64,000 nt of DNA, from positions 1-64,000 of the forward strand of contig JALHJB010000005.1 in the NCBI GenBank assembly GCA_022839745.1, read 5' to 3'. The position numbers and the translations under genes are program-made. Position 1 is the first letter of the stretch; each line of letters opens with the position of its first letter. Of the stretch, positions 28,001 through 35,469 are shown one piece after another. The notes beneath the pieces are model-generated. The model saw nothing but the letters and a program-made list of their open reading frames with translations, searched no databases and was not told the origin of the DNA. The stretch comes from Actinomycetes bacterium (GTDB lineage Bacteria > Actinomycetota > Coriobacteriia > Anaerosomatales > Anaerosomataceae).

Positions 28001-28377
28001 AGCGCGTCGATCGCGCGACGCCGGCGCTCGTTCCGCGAGATGCCCGAAAGCGTGAGGGCGAGTTCCACATTGGAGAGCACGGTCTGGTGGGGGATGAGGT
28101 TGTAGCTCTGGAAGACGAAACCGATGCGGTTGTTCCGGTACGTGTCCCAGTCGCGGTCCGTGTAGTCCTCGGTGGGGATGCCGTCGATGACCAGGTTGCC
28201 GGAATCGTAGTGGTCCAGGCCGCCGACTATGTTGAGGAGCGTGGTCTTCCCGGAGCCCGACGGGCCCAGGATGGCCACGAACTCGTTGTCCCGGAACGCG
28301 ATCGACACGTCATCCAGCGCGACCTGGGCGAAGTCGGCCGTGGTGTAGGACTTGCGGACGTTGTGGAGCTGAAGCAT
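25030..28377 (-). CDS. fused ABC ATPase-FtsX permease with large outside domain
   Basis: This 1115-residue protein has an N-terminal ATPase (1-225: Walker A GPSGSGKTT, LSGGQMQR, ADEPTGALDS, MVTHNPE), a membrane helix near 265, a roughly 650-residue outside region, and three C-terminal membrane helices with ISVLERIKEIGILRSIGAS. The outside region contains an Asp/Leu/Ala-rich stretch repeating short LxGLDLxxALAGLD-like units (about 640-710) and a Gln/Leu-rich helical stretch that looks like a coiled coil (about 780-860). It resembles the giant exporters of Gram-positive bacteria used for peptides or cell-envelope factors; the cargo is not known. The TetR gene directly upstream probably controls it. 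Confidence 0.88.
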   Translation of the reverse strand: MLQLHNVRKSYTTADFAQVALDDVSIAFRDNEFVAILGPSGSGKTTLLNIVGGLDHYDSGNLVIDGIPTEDYTDRDWDTYRNNRIGFVFQSYNLIPHQTVLSNVELALTLSGISRNERRRRAIDALVQVGLKDHIHKKPNQLSGGQMQRVAIARALINDPEILLADEPTGALDSHTSVQVMALLTEIANDRLVIMVTHNPELAETYATRTVNLLDGRIADDSDPYWPEADVTHVSQKSIRKTSMSFLTAIALSFNNLMTKKGRTLMTAFAGSIGIIGIAAILALANGVNEYITSVEEDALSLYPLTIQSQGMDFTSLFAISGEMAGGMDEGGSGAGADGGTDSAAGEGDVRELRMMTRMFESVGSNDLAALKLYLDGNGGGIKDHVNLIQYSYNVTPQIFSSDTSESVRQVNPDTTFSALGFGGASSNAMMASNMSTNVFAELVDDIAMIEGQYDVKAGRWPTAYNETVVVLTPNGGISDFMSYAMGLRDAAELDAMVEQMVNDEEIVAPADTRSFTYDELMGVSFKLVNATDYYVYDAQYDVWTDKRTDTEYLRGLVENGEDIRVVGVIQAKDGATATALQPGIYYTPALTAHIVTKAAGTEIVRMQLDEPATNVFSGRTFLDEEENPERDGFDMASLVTVDEDAMASMFSFDASKLAFDPSALDFSMEDFSLDPSAMPELDPADLLAGLDLDGALAGLDLTAGLGEIDLEAALAGIDYAALIEGIDFSVDAEQVADVANRMVQGYLEFCAVEGLDPLDTQANFPLFLASTDGEAILAEAESLFGGAETGLSELQSRLLAALAESLGDAVQSQVDAVSAAIGEQLQESMATYMQQVLSTLAQQITAELGTALQEQIGTALQSSMGQLTSNMSGLMAIDADAFGEIFQFNMDEEELTQLMLSMMGTEQSSYDGNLAKLGYADFAKPSRIDIYPIDFESKGRVIEILDGYNEQMEAEGADDKVITYTDIVGTLMSSVTDIVNVVSYVLVAFVAISLVVSSIMIGVITYISVLERIKEIGILRSIGASKRDIRRVFNAETLIIGFVAGLLGIGVTRLLIIPANAIIYANFEIENVAILPGIAAAALVAISMGLTFLAGLIPSSAASRKDPVEALRSE

Positions 28378-28410
28378 CAGGGGCCTTTCGGTCAGAGCGG
28401 GCGCGGTGCG

Positions 28411-28971
28411 CTAGGGCAGCAAGCAGGGCCTGATCAGCTCAAGCCAACGCTCGCGGGTCTGCTTGGGGTGATCGAGGGGTCCGGTCGCCACAAGGAGGTA
28501 GAGGTCGGGCACGGTCAGGTCCTCGCGGATGCTCCCCGAGCCCTGGCCGGCGCCGATGATCTTCCGCAGGGCCGCCGTGCCGCGTACTGCAGCGGGAGGA
28601 CATGCAAATCCGGTGCCGAGCGTCTGGGCGGCCACCTTGAGGGCACCGTTGTCGGCGGCCGCCTCGACCACTCGACACAGGAACACGTAGAGCTCCTCGC
28701 TCGCGGGCGCACCCGTCTCCACGCGACCCCAGGCCGCTTCCGTGGCATCGGCGAGACGCTCGATCTGCTCGGTGACCACAGCCGCTACGAGGTCGGTCTT
28801 CGTGGGGAAGTGGCGATACAGCGTCCCCACGGCGAGGCCCGCCGCGCTGGCGATCTCGCTCATCCCCACATCCGGCCCGTGCTCGATGATCTGCGCCCGG
28901 GCGGTCTGCAGAATCCTCGCGCGGTTGCGTTGCGCATCAGCTCGCAGTGGCTGCTTCACGTGCATTCTCAT
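28411..28971 (-). CDS. TetR family transcriptional regulator
   Basis: This 186-residue protein is given the ATG at 28971; upstream ATGs at 29034 and beyond cross a strong hairpin and are not supported. The start has no clear ribosome-binding site, so it is uncertain. The helix-turn-helix covers NRARILQTARAQIIEHGPDV to AVGTLYRHFPTKTDLV. The C-terminal domain is of the type common in regulators next to exporters. It lies 33 bases before the giant ABC gene and in the same direction, so they form an operon. Confidence 0.88.
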   Translation of the reverse strand: MRMHVKQPLRADAQRNRARILQTARAQIIEHGPDVGMSEIASAAGLAVGTLYRHFPTKTDLVAAVVTEQIERLADATEAAWGRVETGAPASEELYVFLCRVVEAAADNGALKVAAQTLGTGFACPPAAVRGTAALRKIIGAGQGSGSIREDLTVPDLYLLVATGPLDHPKQTRERWLELIRPCLLP

Positions 28972-29061
28972 CCGATCGTGTTCTGCTCGCCGGAGTCGAG
29001 TCCTGCGGGCTTCGTAAGATGAATTGCGGTTCATGATAGTAGCATGACCGCCCCAAGATGC

Positions 29062-29101
29062 ACGTAGGCCCGGACTACTGATCAGGAGTCCGGGCCTACG
29101 T
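29062..29101. terminator. perfect GC-rich hairpin
   Basis: ACGTAGGCCCGGACT and AGTCCGGGCCTACGT form a perfect 15-bp stem with a 10-base loop. On the plus strand it is followed by CTTGTCTGCTTCT, partly U-rich; on the minus strand by GCATCTT. It separates the candidate structured RNA block from the TetR-ABC operon and probably ends transcription from one or both sides. Confidence 0.6.
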
Positions 29102-29104
29102 CTT

Positions 29105-29427
29105 GTCTGCTTCTGACGGAGAGGGAGGGGCTCAGACCCTCGGAGTGGGGCAACCGCCACCCCCTACGTCGTGGGCCGGAGAAGAGAGAATGGGGGCCGG
29201 GTCCGGCAAAACCCGACCCCTGTCGCGTCTGTGCAGCGGCCCCCAGGCAAGGGGTGCGCGTCGGTCCCCCAAGGAGGTGTACCGACCGCAAGGACGCGGT
29301 CGGTTCGAAAGGACCGAGGGGCGGGGCCATGCACACGCATACGCGTCGGGCCGACGGCGTTCAACCGTCAGGCTCCCCGGAACGCAGGTCGTCCCTGCGC
29401 TCCGGGGAACCTCCGATCGGAAGAGGA
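29105..29427. other. hairpin-dense non-coding block, candidate structured RNA
   Basis: No convincing protein is encoded in this 320-base gap, but it folds repeatedly. TGGGGGCCG (29191-29199) pairs with CGGCCCCCA (29237-29245) around an inner GGGT/ACCC hairpin. TCGGTCC (29261-29267) pairs with GGACCGA (29311-29317) and encloses a 9-bp hairpin ACCGACCGC/GCGGTCGGT. GACGG/CCGTC closes a hairpin at 29353-29369. TCCCCGGA plus CGCAGG pair with CCTGCG plus TCCGGGGA at 29374-29408. I see none of the conserved cores of tmRNA, RNase P RNA, SRP RNA or T-boxes. The strand is undecided; it lies downstream of the radical SAM gene and upstream of TetR on the minus strand. Confidence 0.4.
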
Positions 29428-30714
29428 TCACGCCGTCTTCGATAGCCCCAGGTTGCTCGCCATCGCCTCGGTCAGGCTCTCGATGCGCTCGGCCGACAGA
29501 TGACGTGTCTCCATCACAACGTGCTTGCAGTCGAACATCCGCCAATCGTCGCTGAGGATCCGGACGCCGAGCGAGTCGGCTTGGTCGTAGTACATCGTCC
29601 CCGGGAACGGTGTCGTCATCGAGATCAGTAGTCGACCGCCCGCCGCTTGGATCTCGCGCATGAACTCGAACGACTGAGCGAGCGTCTCCTCGTCATCCTC
29701 GGGGAAAGGAACCATGAACGAGCACGCGACGTTGATACCCTCCGCCACGGCGGCGCGCACCGCTTCGAGCGCGTCCTCAGTCCGGATTCCCTTGACTGAG
29801 TCCAGGACCTCCTGCGAACCCGATTCGATCCCGAACTGGATCGCGGTGCAACCAGTCTGTGCCATGCGATGGAGCATCTGCGGACTTACCCTGTCCACCC
29901 GCGTCGCGCATCCCCACGAGATAGCAAGGCCCGAATCCTCAATCGCATCCATCAGCCTGTCAAGCCATCGCGCATTCAATGTGAGGATGTCGTCCACAAA
30001 GAACACCCGCTCGGCGCCGTAGTCCTGAACAAGCTCGCGAATCTCGTTGATGATGTGTTCGACGGGGCGCATGCGTCTGCGACCACCCCACATCTGAGAG
30101 GCCGAGCAGAACGGGCATCGGTAGGGACATCCGCCCCGCGAGGTCAGCACGTTATGCGCGTCCTCGTAGAACTCGATGGACAACAGCTGGCGCGCCGGAC
30201 GCCCGATATCCGCCGCGTCGAGCGGCTCGCGTGCCGGATTGATCCTGGCTTCACCGTCCGCCTTGTAGCCCAGTCCCGCTATCGCCGCGAGCGCATCCCG
30301 CCGCGCTCCGCCCTCAAGTGCCTGGACCAACTCGGCTGCCGTCTGCTCGCCTTCTCCGATCGCGACGTAGTCCACCGCTGGGTGGGCGAGCACCTCCTGC
30401 GGCAGGATGCTCGCGTGAGGGCCGCCGAAGAGTATTGCAACGGCCGGATCGTGCTCCTTCACGATCTCAGCGATGGCAAGCGCATTCGGATAGGTCTCGG
30501 TGTGCGACGAAACGCCTACCAGGTCCGGTCGCATGCGCTTCAGTCTCGACTTGATGCGATCGGGGTTGAAGCCGGTGACGTTGAGGTCAAGCAACTCGAT
30601 GCTGTGTCCCCGATCGATCAGGTACTGGGCGACGTATGCCAGGCCGAGCGGCGGGGACAGCTTGGAGTGCGGACTCCGAATCGATACTGGTGCCTGGAGA
30701 AGCAACACTCGCAC
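29428..30714 (-). CDS. B12-binding radical SAM protein
   Basis: This 428-residue protein uses the GTG at 30714, since GGCGGAGG lies eight bases before it. Residues 1-150 form a Rossmann B12-binding domain (VRVLLLQAP, PPLGLAYVAQYL, GVSSHTETYPNAL, FGGPHASILP). The radical SAM core starts with TSRGGCPYRCPFCSAS, giving the CxxxCxxC cluster motif near residue 205-212, and continues with FVDDILTLN and QFGIESGSQEVLDSV. It belongs to the large B12-radical SAM group (BchE/PhpK-like) that methylates or rearranges unreactive carbon or phosphorus centres. It follows the AOR gene cluster but is separated from it by a hairpin, so shared function is possible, not shown. Confidence 0.88.
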   Translation of the reverse strand: MRVLLLQAPVSIRSPHSKLSPPLGLAYVAQYLIDRGHSIELLDLNVTGFNPDRIKSRLKRMRPDLVGVSSHTETYPNALAIAEIVKEHDPAVAILFGGPHASILPQEVLAHPAVDYVAIGEGEQTAAELVQALEGGARRDALAAIAGLGYKADGEARINPAREPLDAADIGRPARQLLSIEFYEDAHNVLTSRGGCPYRCPFCSASQMWGGRRRMRPVEHIINEIRELVQDYGAERVFFVDDILTLNARWLDRLMDAIEDSGLAISWGCATRVDRVSPQMLHRMAQTGCTAIQFGIESGSQEVLDSVKGIRTEDALEAVRAAVAEGINVACSFMVPFPEDDEETLAQSFEFMREIQAAGGRLLISMTTPFPGTMYYDQADSLGVRILSDDWRMFDCKHVVMETRHLSAERIESLTEAMASNLGLSKTA

Positions 30715-30740
30715 GCCGAACACCTCCGCCCCGCTGATTC

Positions 30741-30774
30741 GGGACACCGGACCCCCATCGGGATCCGGTGTCCC
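30741..30774. terminator. perfect GC-rich hairpin between small gene and radical SAM gene
   Basis: GGGACACCGGA (30741-30751) and TCCGGTGTCCC (30764-30774) are exact complements with a 12-base loop. It follows the stop of the 135-residue gene and precedes the radical SAM start, so it may end or reduce transcription of the AOR operon. No U tract is present. Confidence 0.55.
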
Positions 30775-30793
30775 TCATGGATGAACGAATCGA

Positions 30794-31201
30794 CTACCCG
30801 GCCGGCGCCTCGACTGCAGAGAGCGCAGCCTTCGCCTGCTCGATCCGTGCCGCGATCAGGCGCTTCACGTCTGGCACGAGAAAGCCGTACGGCTTGCGGG
30901 AATCCGCTACCGCGCGCACCGCGTCTGCCAGCTCCTGGTCGCCCAGCGTGCTGCCGATCCATGCGGCCAGGTGGTTGAGGTCGACGTAGTTGACCTTGGC
31001 CCACTGGCCGGCGTGATCCACCGTGCTGCTGTCGTACACCGTGAGGAAGGACTCGGCCTCCTCAAGGCTGAACAGCCGAACAGGTCTCGTACCTGCCATC
31101 GGGGTCAGGATCCCGGCCTCGAGGGCCTCGGTCGGCGCCAGGTGACGCAGCAGCCGTTCGGCATCCTCGATAGCAGGGGCGGTCATGGTCGTCTCGCTCA
31201 T
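30794..31201 (-). CDS. unknown small protein of the AOR operon
   Basis: This 135-residue soluble protein has an ATG overlapping the stop of the AOR gene by four bases, so it is translated with it. It is helical, with TMTAPAIEDAERLLRHLA at the start, and has no Cys pairs and no signal peptide. It does not look like MoaD. In E. coli ydhYVWXUT an unknown small protein also sits beside the AOR-type subunit, so an accessory or assembly role for the oxidoreductase is plausible. Confidence 0.7.
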   Translation of the reverse strand: MSETTMTAPAIEDAERLLRHLAPTEALEAGILTPMAGTRPVRLFSLEEAESFLTVYDSSTVDHAGQWAKVNYVDLNHLAAWIGSTLGDQELADAVRAVADSRKPYGFLVPDVKRLIAARIEQAKAALSAVEAPAG

Positions 31202-33300
31202 GCCGACGCACCCAGCTTGCCGGCCTTCTCGAGCTCATCGGCCACGTTGCCAAGGTCCAGCGCCTCGAGCGTTTCGCGCGTGGGCCATCCGCTCTCCGGA
31301 TCCCAGCCCTCCAGCGTGTAGTACCGCGTCTTGAAGTCCTCGAACTTGTCTCGGTCGAGGATGCGGCCGGCCACGCTCTTGTAGGACCACTTGCCGTCCT
31401 CGTACACCGGCATGGTGTACGGAGCTTCGTAGGTGGTCGTTCCGGGCTGCGCACCCGTCGTGTAGATGTACTCCGCGAACTTCTCGACGTCGCGATGGCG
31501 GCCCTGCAGCACCCAGATGGCGCGATCCAGGTTCCAGATCCGGCGACCGAGCTCGATTCCTTCCTCGAACGTCATGGAGTTGCCGGTGACGGCGTTCATG
31601 AACTTGATCTCGCCCTCACCCGTCATGCCCTCATGATCCGGTCCATAGGGGTTCACCATGTCGGCCCATGCCCAGTCGCAGAACAGCATCGACTGCTTGT
31701 AGAACCGCGTGTAGTAGCGGTGCCACGCGAGCGTCTTGGCCATCGAGTCGGAGTAGATGCCCTCGTCGCTGTAGTCGATCGCCATCGGGTCGTTGAAGGG
31801 AGCCATCTTCTTCGTGAAGATCTCGGCCAGCCGCTCGGCGCTCACCGGAGGCTCAAGGCCGAAGAGGCCGTTGATGGTGGGCGTCCAGTACACGTGCCAG
31901 TTGAAGTCGTGCTCGTTGATGTCGCGCTCGCCCAGCAGCGATCCGTAGCCCCACTCGACCTCGGTGCGCGCGTCGTAGTGGTGCGGCAGTCCGTACTCCT
32001 GAAGCGGCAGGATGCCACTCGCGGTGTCCTGCTCGAGTCGGCCCCAGGCCTCGGCGGCCTGCGCGACGCCCTTGCAGAGCTCGGCGCCGATGTCGGTCTG
32101 GGTGATGATGGCGTTCACGAACGCCTCGGCCCACTCGGCGGAACCGAATCTCTCGAACGGCAGGTCGGAGTGGATCTCCAGACCCTTACCCATGATCCCC
32201 TGGGTATGCAGCCGCTCAATCCAGAGGGTGGCGGCCTCGACCGCGAACGCGTTCACGCCAGCGAGCTGTATCGCGTCGGCGGCCCGTGGGGTCGCCTCCG
32301 TGACGTAGCCGTGTGCGTTCACGTCGTGATGGTCGTACCAGAAGAAGTCGACGCACTGCGACTCGTTGCCCCTGCCCGTGTCTGTTCTACCGCGGCAGTT
32401 GCGGATGCAGCCGACACAGCCTTGCGGCCGCGACTTGGTACCCGCGGGGCTGTCCTGGATCGTGGACAGCGGCCGACCCGGACTCGAACCGAACGCCGTG
32501 AGGCCGACGTACTGCGCCGGATCATCGTGGTGCCCGCCGAAGGCGTACTCGTTCGCCCACAGGCGCGCTTCCATGAGCGCGTTCGGGTCGGCGATCTCCA
32601 CACCGCCGGAGCCGAGGACGCTGACCGCCTTCAGGTTCTTGCTGGCGAACACGCCGCCGAAGCCGCCCTGCCCCGCACCGTTACCGGCGTCGTGGATCAG
32701 CGCGGCCATCGGCCCGAACTTCTCCGCGTTCGGACCGATAGTGAGAACCGCGGGGCGCTGCGTGGTGCGCCCAGCGTCACGTGACTGGCCGAGGTTGACC
32801 CAGCCGGCTCCCGCCTTGCTCGGTTCGACCGCTGCCCAAATCTCCTCCTGGGTCTCCCTGGTGTCCAGGCCCCAGAGGTCCTCGGCGTCCTCGAGCTTCA
32901 CTTCGCCGTTGACGATGTTGAGCCAGACCTTCTTCTCCGACTTGCCCAGCAGGACGATGCCATCCCAGCCGGCCGCCTTGAGCTGCGTGGAGAACCGGCC
33001 GCCAAAGTTCGAGCGGGTGTACCAGCCGATCGGATAGGCCTGGATGCCGATCGCCTGGACCTCCGTGCGCCCAGAGACCGACGGAGCCAACGTCCCCGAG
33101 AGCGGTGACGTCATGATGGTCACGACGTTCTTCGGGTCTGTGCCCGGGACCGTCTTGTCCTCACAGAGATCGAAGAAGATCGCCGAGCCGATACCGTGTC
33201 CACCGCCCCACGACTCGTAATCAGCCGTATCGATCGTTTCAAACGTCCCGCTGGTCAGATCCACCTTCAGGATCTGCCCCATGTATCCATTACTAGCCAT
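31198..33300 (-). CDS. aldehyde:ferredoxin oxidoreductase family protein (YdhV-like)
   Basis: This 700-residue protein has an ATG preceded by GGAGG. The N-terminal AOR domain (1-210) reads NGYMGQILKVDLTSG and later GGRFSTQLKAAGWDGI. A CVGCIRNCRGR motif near residue 300 gives CxxCxxxC for the 4Fe-4S cluster, with a likely fourth Cys in SMLFCDWAW near 535. The fold holds a tungsten or molybdenum bis-pterin cofactor. The length matches the YdhV branch better than short AORs. With the Tat-type ferredoxin and the cytochrome b genes upstream it probably passes electrons between a carbonyl or related substrate and the quinone pool. It has no signal peptide of its own. Confidence 0.9.
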   Translation of the reverse strand: MASNGYMGQILKVDLTSGTFETIDTADYESWGGGHGIGSAIFFDLCEDKTVPGTDPKNVVTIMTSPLSGTLAPSVSGRTEVQAIGIQAYPIGWYTRSNFGGRFSTQLKAAGWDGIVLLGKSEKKVWLNIVNGEVKLEDAEDLWGLDTRETQEEIWAAVEPSKAGAGWVNLGQSRDAGRTTQRPAVLTIGPNAEKFGPMAALIHDAGNGAGQGGFGGVFASKNLKAVSVLGSGGVEIADPNALMEARLWANEYAFGGHHDDPAQYVGLTAFGSSPGRPLSTIQDSPAGTKSRPQGCVGCIRNCRGRTDTGRGNESQCVDFFWYDHHDVNAHGYVTEATPRAADAIQLAGVNAFAVEAATLWIERLHTQGIMGKGLEIHSDLPFERFGSAEWAEAFVNAIITQTDIGAELCKGVAQAAEAWGRLEQDTASGILPLQEYGLPHHYDARTEVEWGYGSLLGERDINEHDFNWHVYWTPTINGLFGLEPPVSAERLAEIFTKKMAPFNDPMAIDYSDEGIYSDSMAKTLAWHRYYTRFYKQSMLFCDWAWADMVNPYGPDHEGMTGEGEIKFMNAVTGNSMTFEEGIELGRRIWNLDRAIWVLQGRHRDVEKFAEYIYTTGAQPGTTTYEAPYTMPVYEDGKWSYKSVAGRILDRDKFEDFKTRYYTLEGWDPESGWPTRETLEALDLGNVADELEKAGKLGASA

Positions 33301-33349
33301 CGTGAACCTCCGTGGATGTCCTCATCAGGTGTGTGATGCACTACCAGGG

Positions 33350-34078
33350 CTAGCCGAGGTGGCCGAGTGACACCGGCGCTCCACCGAAGCCCAACGTGTC
33401 CCATGCCGTTCCGGTGCGCATGTCCTTCTCGTAGCCAGTCGAGGTCTGCTCGGGAAGCACATCGGTGAACTGGATGGCTCCCATCGGGCACACCTCTTCA
33501 CAGGCGCGCTTGCCATCAGGCCCGCCAGCCTGATCCCAGAACGTGGCTCCTTCGCACAGGTCGCACTTCTGCGCGTGCTTCTCCTCGAAGTTCCAGAGCG
33601 CGCGAGAAGGAGTGAACGGACACGCGTTGACGCAGCGCTCACAACCGATGCACTTGCTCTCATCGACGGTACGGACGCCTGTCTTCTCGTCGGCGTGCAT
33701 TGCTCCCGTCGGACACGCGTCTACGCACGAGGGGAACGGGCACTGCCGGCACTGTGACAGCTGGATGTCGTTCGGGAACCGGCCGAACGGGTCCTGGGTG
33801 ATCTGTATGCGCGACAGAGCCTGGCTTGTCTTGCCATGGTGAGTGAGCGAGCACGCCATCATGCAGCTGGCGCATCCTGCGCACTTCTTGGTGTCGACCA
33901 GGAGATAGCCCTGCGATGCAGGAATGGCGAATACCTCTCTGGGGAGCAGGAAGCCCTTGACGAGGAAGCCCCCGAGGGCGAGGCCGAGACCTGCTCCTCC
34001 GACGCCGGTGACGAACTGGCGCCGCGAGAAGCCCGAGTCTTGCGACTGCTCCGGGTTCTTCCTATCGATGTCTGCCAT
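33350..34078 (-). CDS. Tat-exported 4Fe-4S electron-transfer protein
   Basis: This 242-residue protein uses the ATG at 34078, preceded by AAAGGAA. The N-terminus has a twin-arginine signal, SRRQFVTGVGG plus hydrophobic LGLALGGFLVKG, so it should cross the membrane folded. Four 4Fe-4S motifs follow: CAGCASCMMAC, CRQCPFPSCVDACP, CIGCERCVNACP, and a CDLC...CEEVCP group. It is the HybA/DmsB-like electron-transfer subunit of the oxidoreductase. Because the AOR subunit lacks a signal, it may be carried out as a passenger of this protein, as in other Tat heterodimers. Confidence 0.92.
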   Translation of the reverse strand: MADIDRKNPEQSQDSGFSRRQFVTGVGGAGLGLALGGFLVKGFLLPREVFAIPASQGYLLVDTKKCAGCASCMMACSLTHHGKTSQALSRIQITQDPFGRFPNDIQLSQCRQCPFPSCVDACPTGAMHADEKTGVRTVDESKCIGCERCVNACPFTPSRALWNFEEKHAQKCDLCEGATFWDQAGGPDGKRACEEVCPMGAIQFTDVLPEQTSTGYEKDMRTGTAWDTLGFGGAPVSLGHLG

Positions 34079-34110
34079 TGTGTTTCCTTTCTGGGTCTGT
34101 ACGCGAGGGA

Positions 34111-34872
34111 CTACTCGTCGGCCTTCGCGTAACCGAGTTCCTCGAGCCATCCGGCGTGTTCATGCTTGGCGTGCTCGAGTGAGACGTAGCCGGTGAACAT
34201 GCTCCGCAGCACCGGCCAGCTCATGGGCAGCACCGCCGCGAAGAAGACGTGCGCGAGGAAGAACGCGAGCATCGCGACTGTGGCGATGTCGTGAAGCGGA
34301 GTGATCACGCCCATGAGACCTGCGGGCATGTCGAGCGCGTGAGCCGCGACCTTGACGAGCCCGGTGAGGATGATCACGACCGTGGAAGCGAGCGCGAGCA
34401 GATACGCCATCTTCTCGCTCTCGAAGTACTTGGACTCCGGCGGGAACGTGAACTTCTTGAACCCGAGCAAGAGGCCATAGTGGCGCTTGGTGTAGTCAAT
34501 CGCGTTCTTGGTCGGCAGGTGCTCGCGGAAGCGATGCGCTGCCAGAAGCGTGTTGGCGCCGTAGTAGAACGTTCCGAACAGAAACATCACCACGAAGACG
34601 AAGTGGACGTTCATCCACGTCCACACGCCCTGTGCGCGCTCCACCAGCGCGGGAGTGAAGAACAGTCCGAGCGCGATGCCGCTGATGAGCAGCATCATGG
34701 TGCCGATCCCGTGCGTCCAGTGCGTGATCCGCGCCGGCACATCGTGCCGGAACACCCGATCACCCTCCACTGCAGGATCCCTGCGTTTGGACAGTCCGGC
34801 TGCCAGTACGCCCACGAACGGCGCGAACCAGATCAGCCATGTGGCCGAGTCGAACAGAAGACTCTCCCGCAT
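34111..34872 (-). CDS. cytochrome b subunit (FdhI/YdhU-like)
   Basis: This 253-residue membrane protein uses the ATG at 34872 because AAAGGGG lies seven bases upstream. Four to five membrane helices carry His residues placed for two b hemes: RITHWTHGIG in helix 2, NVHFVFVVM in helix 3, and HDIATVAMLAFFLAHVFF in the last helices. It anchors the complex and links it to quinone. It is the first gene of the operon with the ferredoxin, AOR and small-protein genes. Confidence 0.88.
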   Translation of the reverse strand: MRESLLFDSATWLIWFAPFVGVLAAGLSKRRDPAVEGDRVFRHDVPARITHWTHGIGTMMLLISGIALGLFFTPALVERAQGVWTWMNVHFVFVVMFLFGTFYYGANTLLAAHRFREHLPTKNAIDYTKRHYGLLLGFKKFTFPPESKYFESEKMAYLLALASTVVIILTGLVKVAAHALDMPAGLMGVITPLHDIATVAMLAFFLAHVFFAAVLPMSWPVLRSMFTGYVSLEHAKHEHAGWLEELGYAKADE

Positions 34873-35469
34873 CCCTACCCCTTTCACTTGTTCTTGAGGG
34901 ACGCGCCAGCACAGGCTGCTACTTGCCGCCGATGACAGCCGAGGAATCTCCGTTGATTCCAACCTCGAGCGGTCGTTCTGCGGGCTGCAACAAACACTGT
35001 TACCGGCCCGAACCTCAAACGGACTACCGGTTCCGTTTGCGCACTAACGTGCGGTTCTGCGCCGGTATAGCACGCGTGCTATTACCAGTCAACTCTCAAC
35101 TGGTTTTACGACTTCCGGCGAGGAATCGCGCAACACGGATAGGGCTCTGACCAGTGATTTCTTGGCGAACACACAAGACAGGTGACCATTCCTGTCCGCG
35201 ACGTCATCAGCTGGATGCCTGCATAGCAATACTAATTACTAGTCTAGTAGTAGTTGGTAGTCTATCGCAACGTAACACCTCTCCGGCTCCCGAAATAGCT
35301 ATCCGACATCGCTCTTCTGCTCTGTCACTACTGCTCCAGTAATAGACGCACGCCAAACGCCCCGGAGGCGGTCCACAGGCACCATTGCCGGGCACTGCAA
35401 CTGCCGGTATGCTTCGGTGGTAGTTCTTCATTCGTCCAGGTCACCGGCATATGACAGGGCGGTACACGC
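34873..35469. other. 597-base divergent intergenic region
   Basis: This gap separates the AOR operon (minus strand) from the Fic-like gene (plus strand). It is clearly less GC-rich than its surroundings, above all near 35220-35345, which carries CTAGTCTAGTAGTAGTTGGT-type short repeats. It holds the promoter described at 35064-35092 and about 185 bases of untranslated leader for the AOR operon. I see no protein gene. Confidence 0.6.
35064..35092 (-). promoter_or_regulatory. sigma70-type promoter of the AOR operon with palindrome in spacer
   Basis: On the minus strand TTGACT (-35, 35092-35087) and TATACC (-10, 35069-35064) are exactly 17 bases apart. The 16-bp perfect palindrome ATAGCACGCGTGCTAT (35067-35082) fills most of the spacer and overlaps the -10, a position where a bound repressor, or an activator that twists the spacer, would control initiation. 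The start site would be near 35057. Confidence 0.65.

Noticed and set aside
29105..29145. Sequence resembling the 3' end of a serine tRNA on the minus strand (CCTCCCTCTCCGTCA)
   Set aside because: No matching 5' acceptor strand within 120 bases, T loop TCTGAGC lacks the conserved TTC, and CCA reads TCA. It may be chance or a decayed piece.
29105..29427. tmRNA, RNase P RNA or SRP RNA at the hairpin-dense block
   Set aside because: I could not find a tag frame with an ALAA end, the GAGGAAAGUCC core, or the GGAAGGAGCAGCC loop on either strand.
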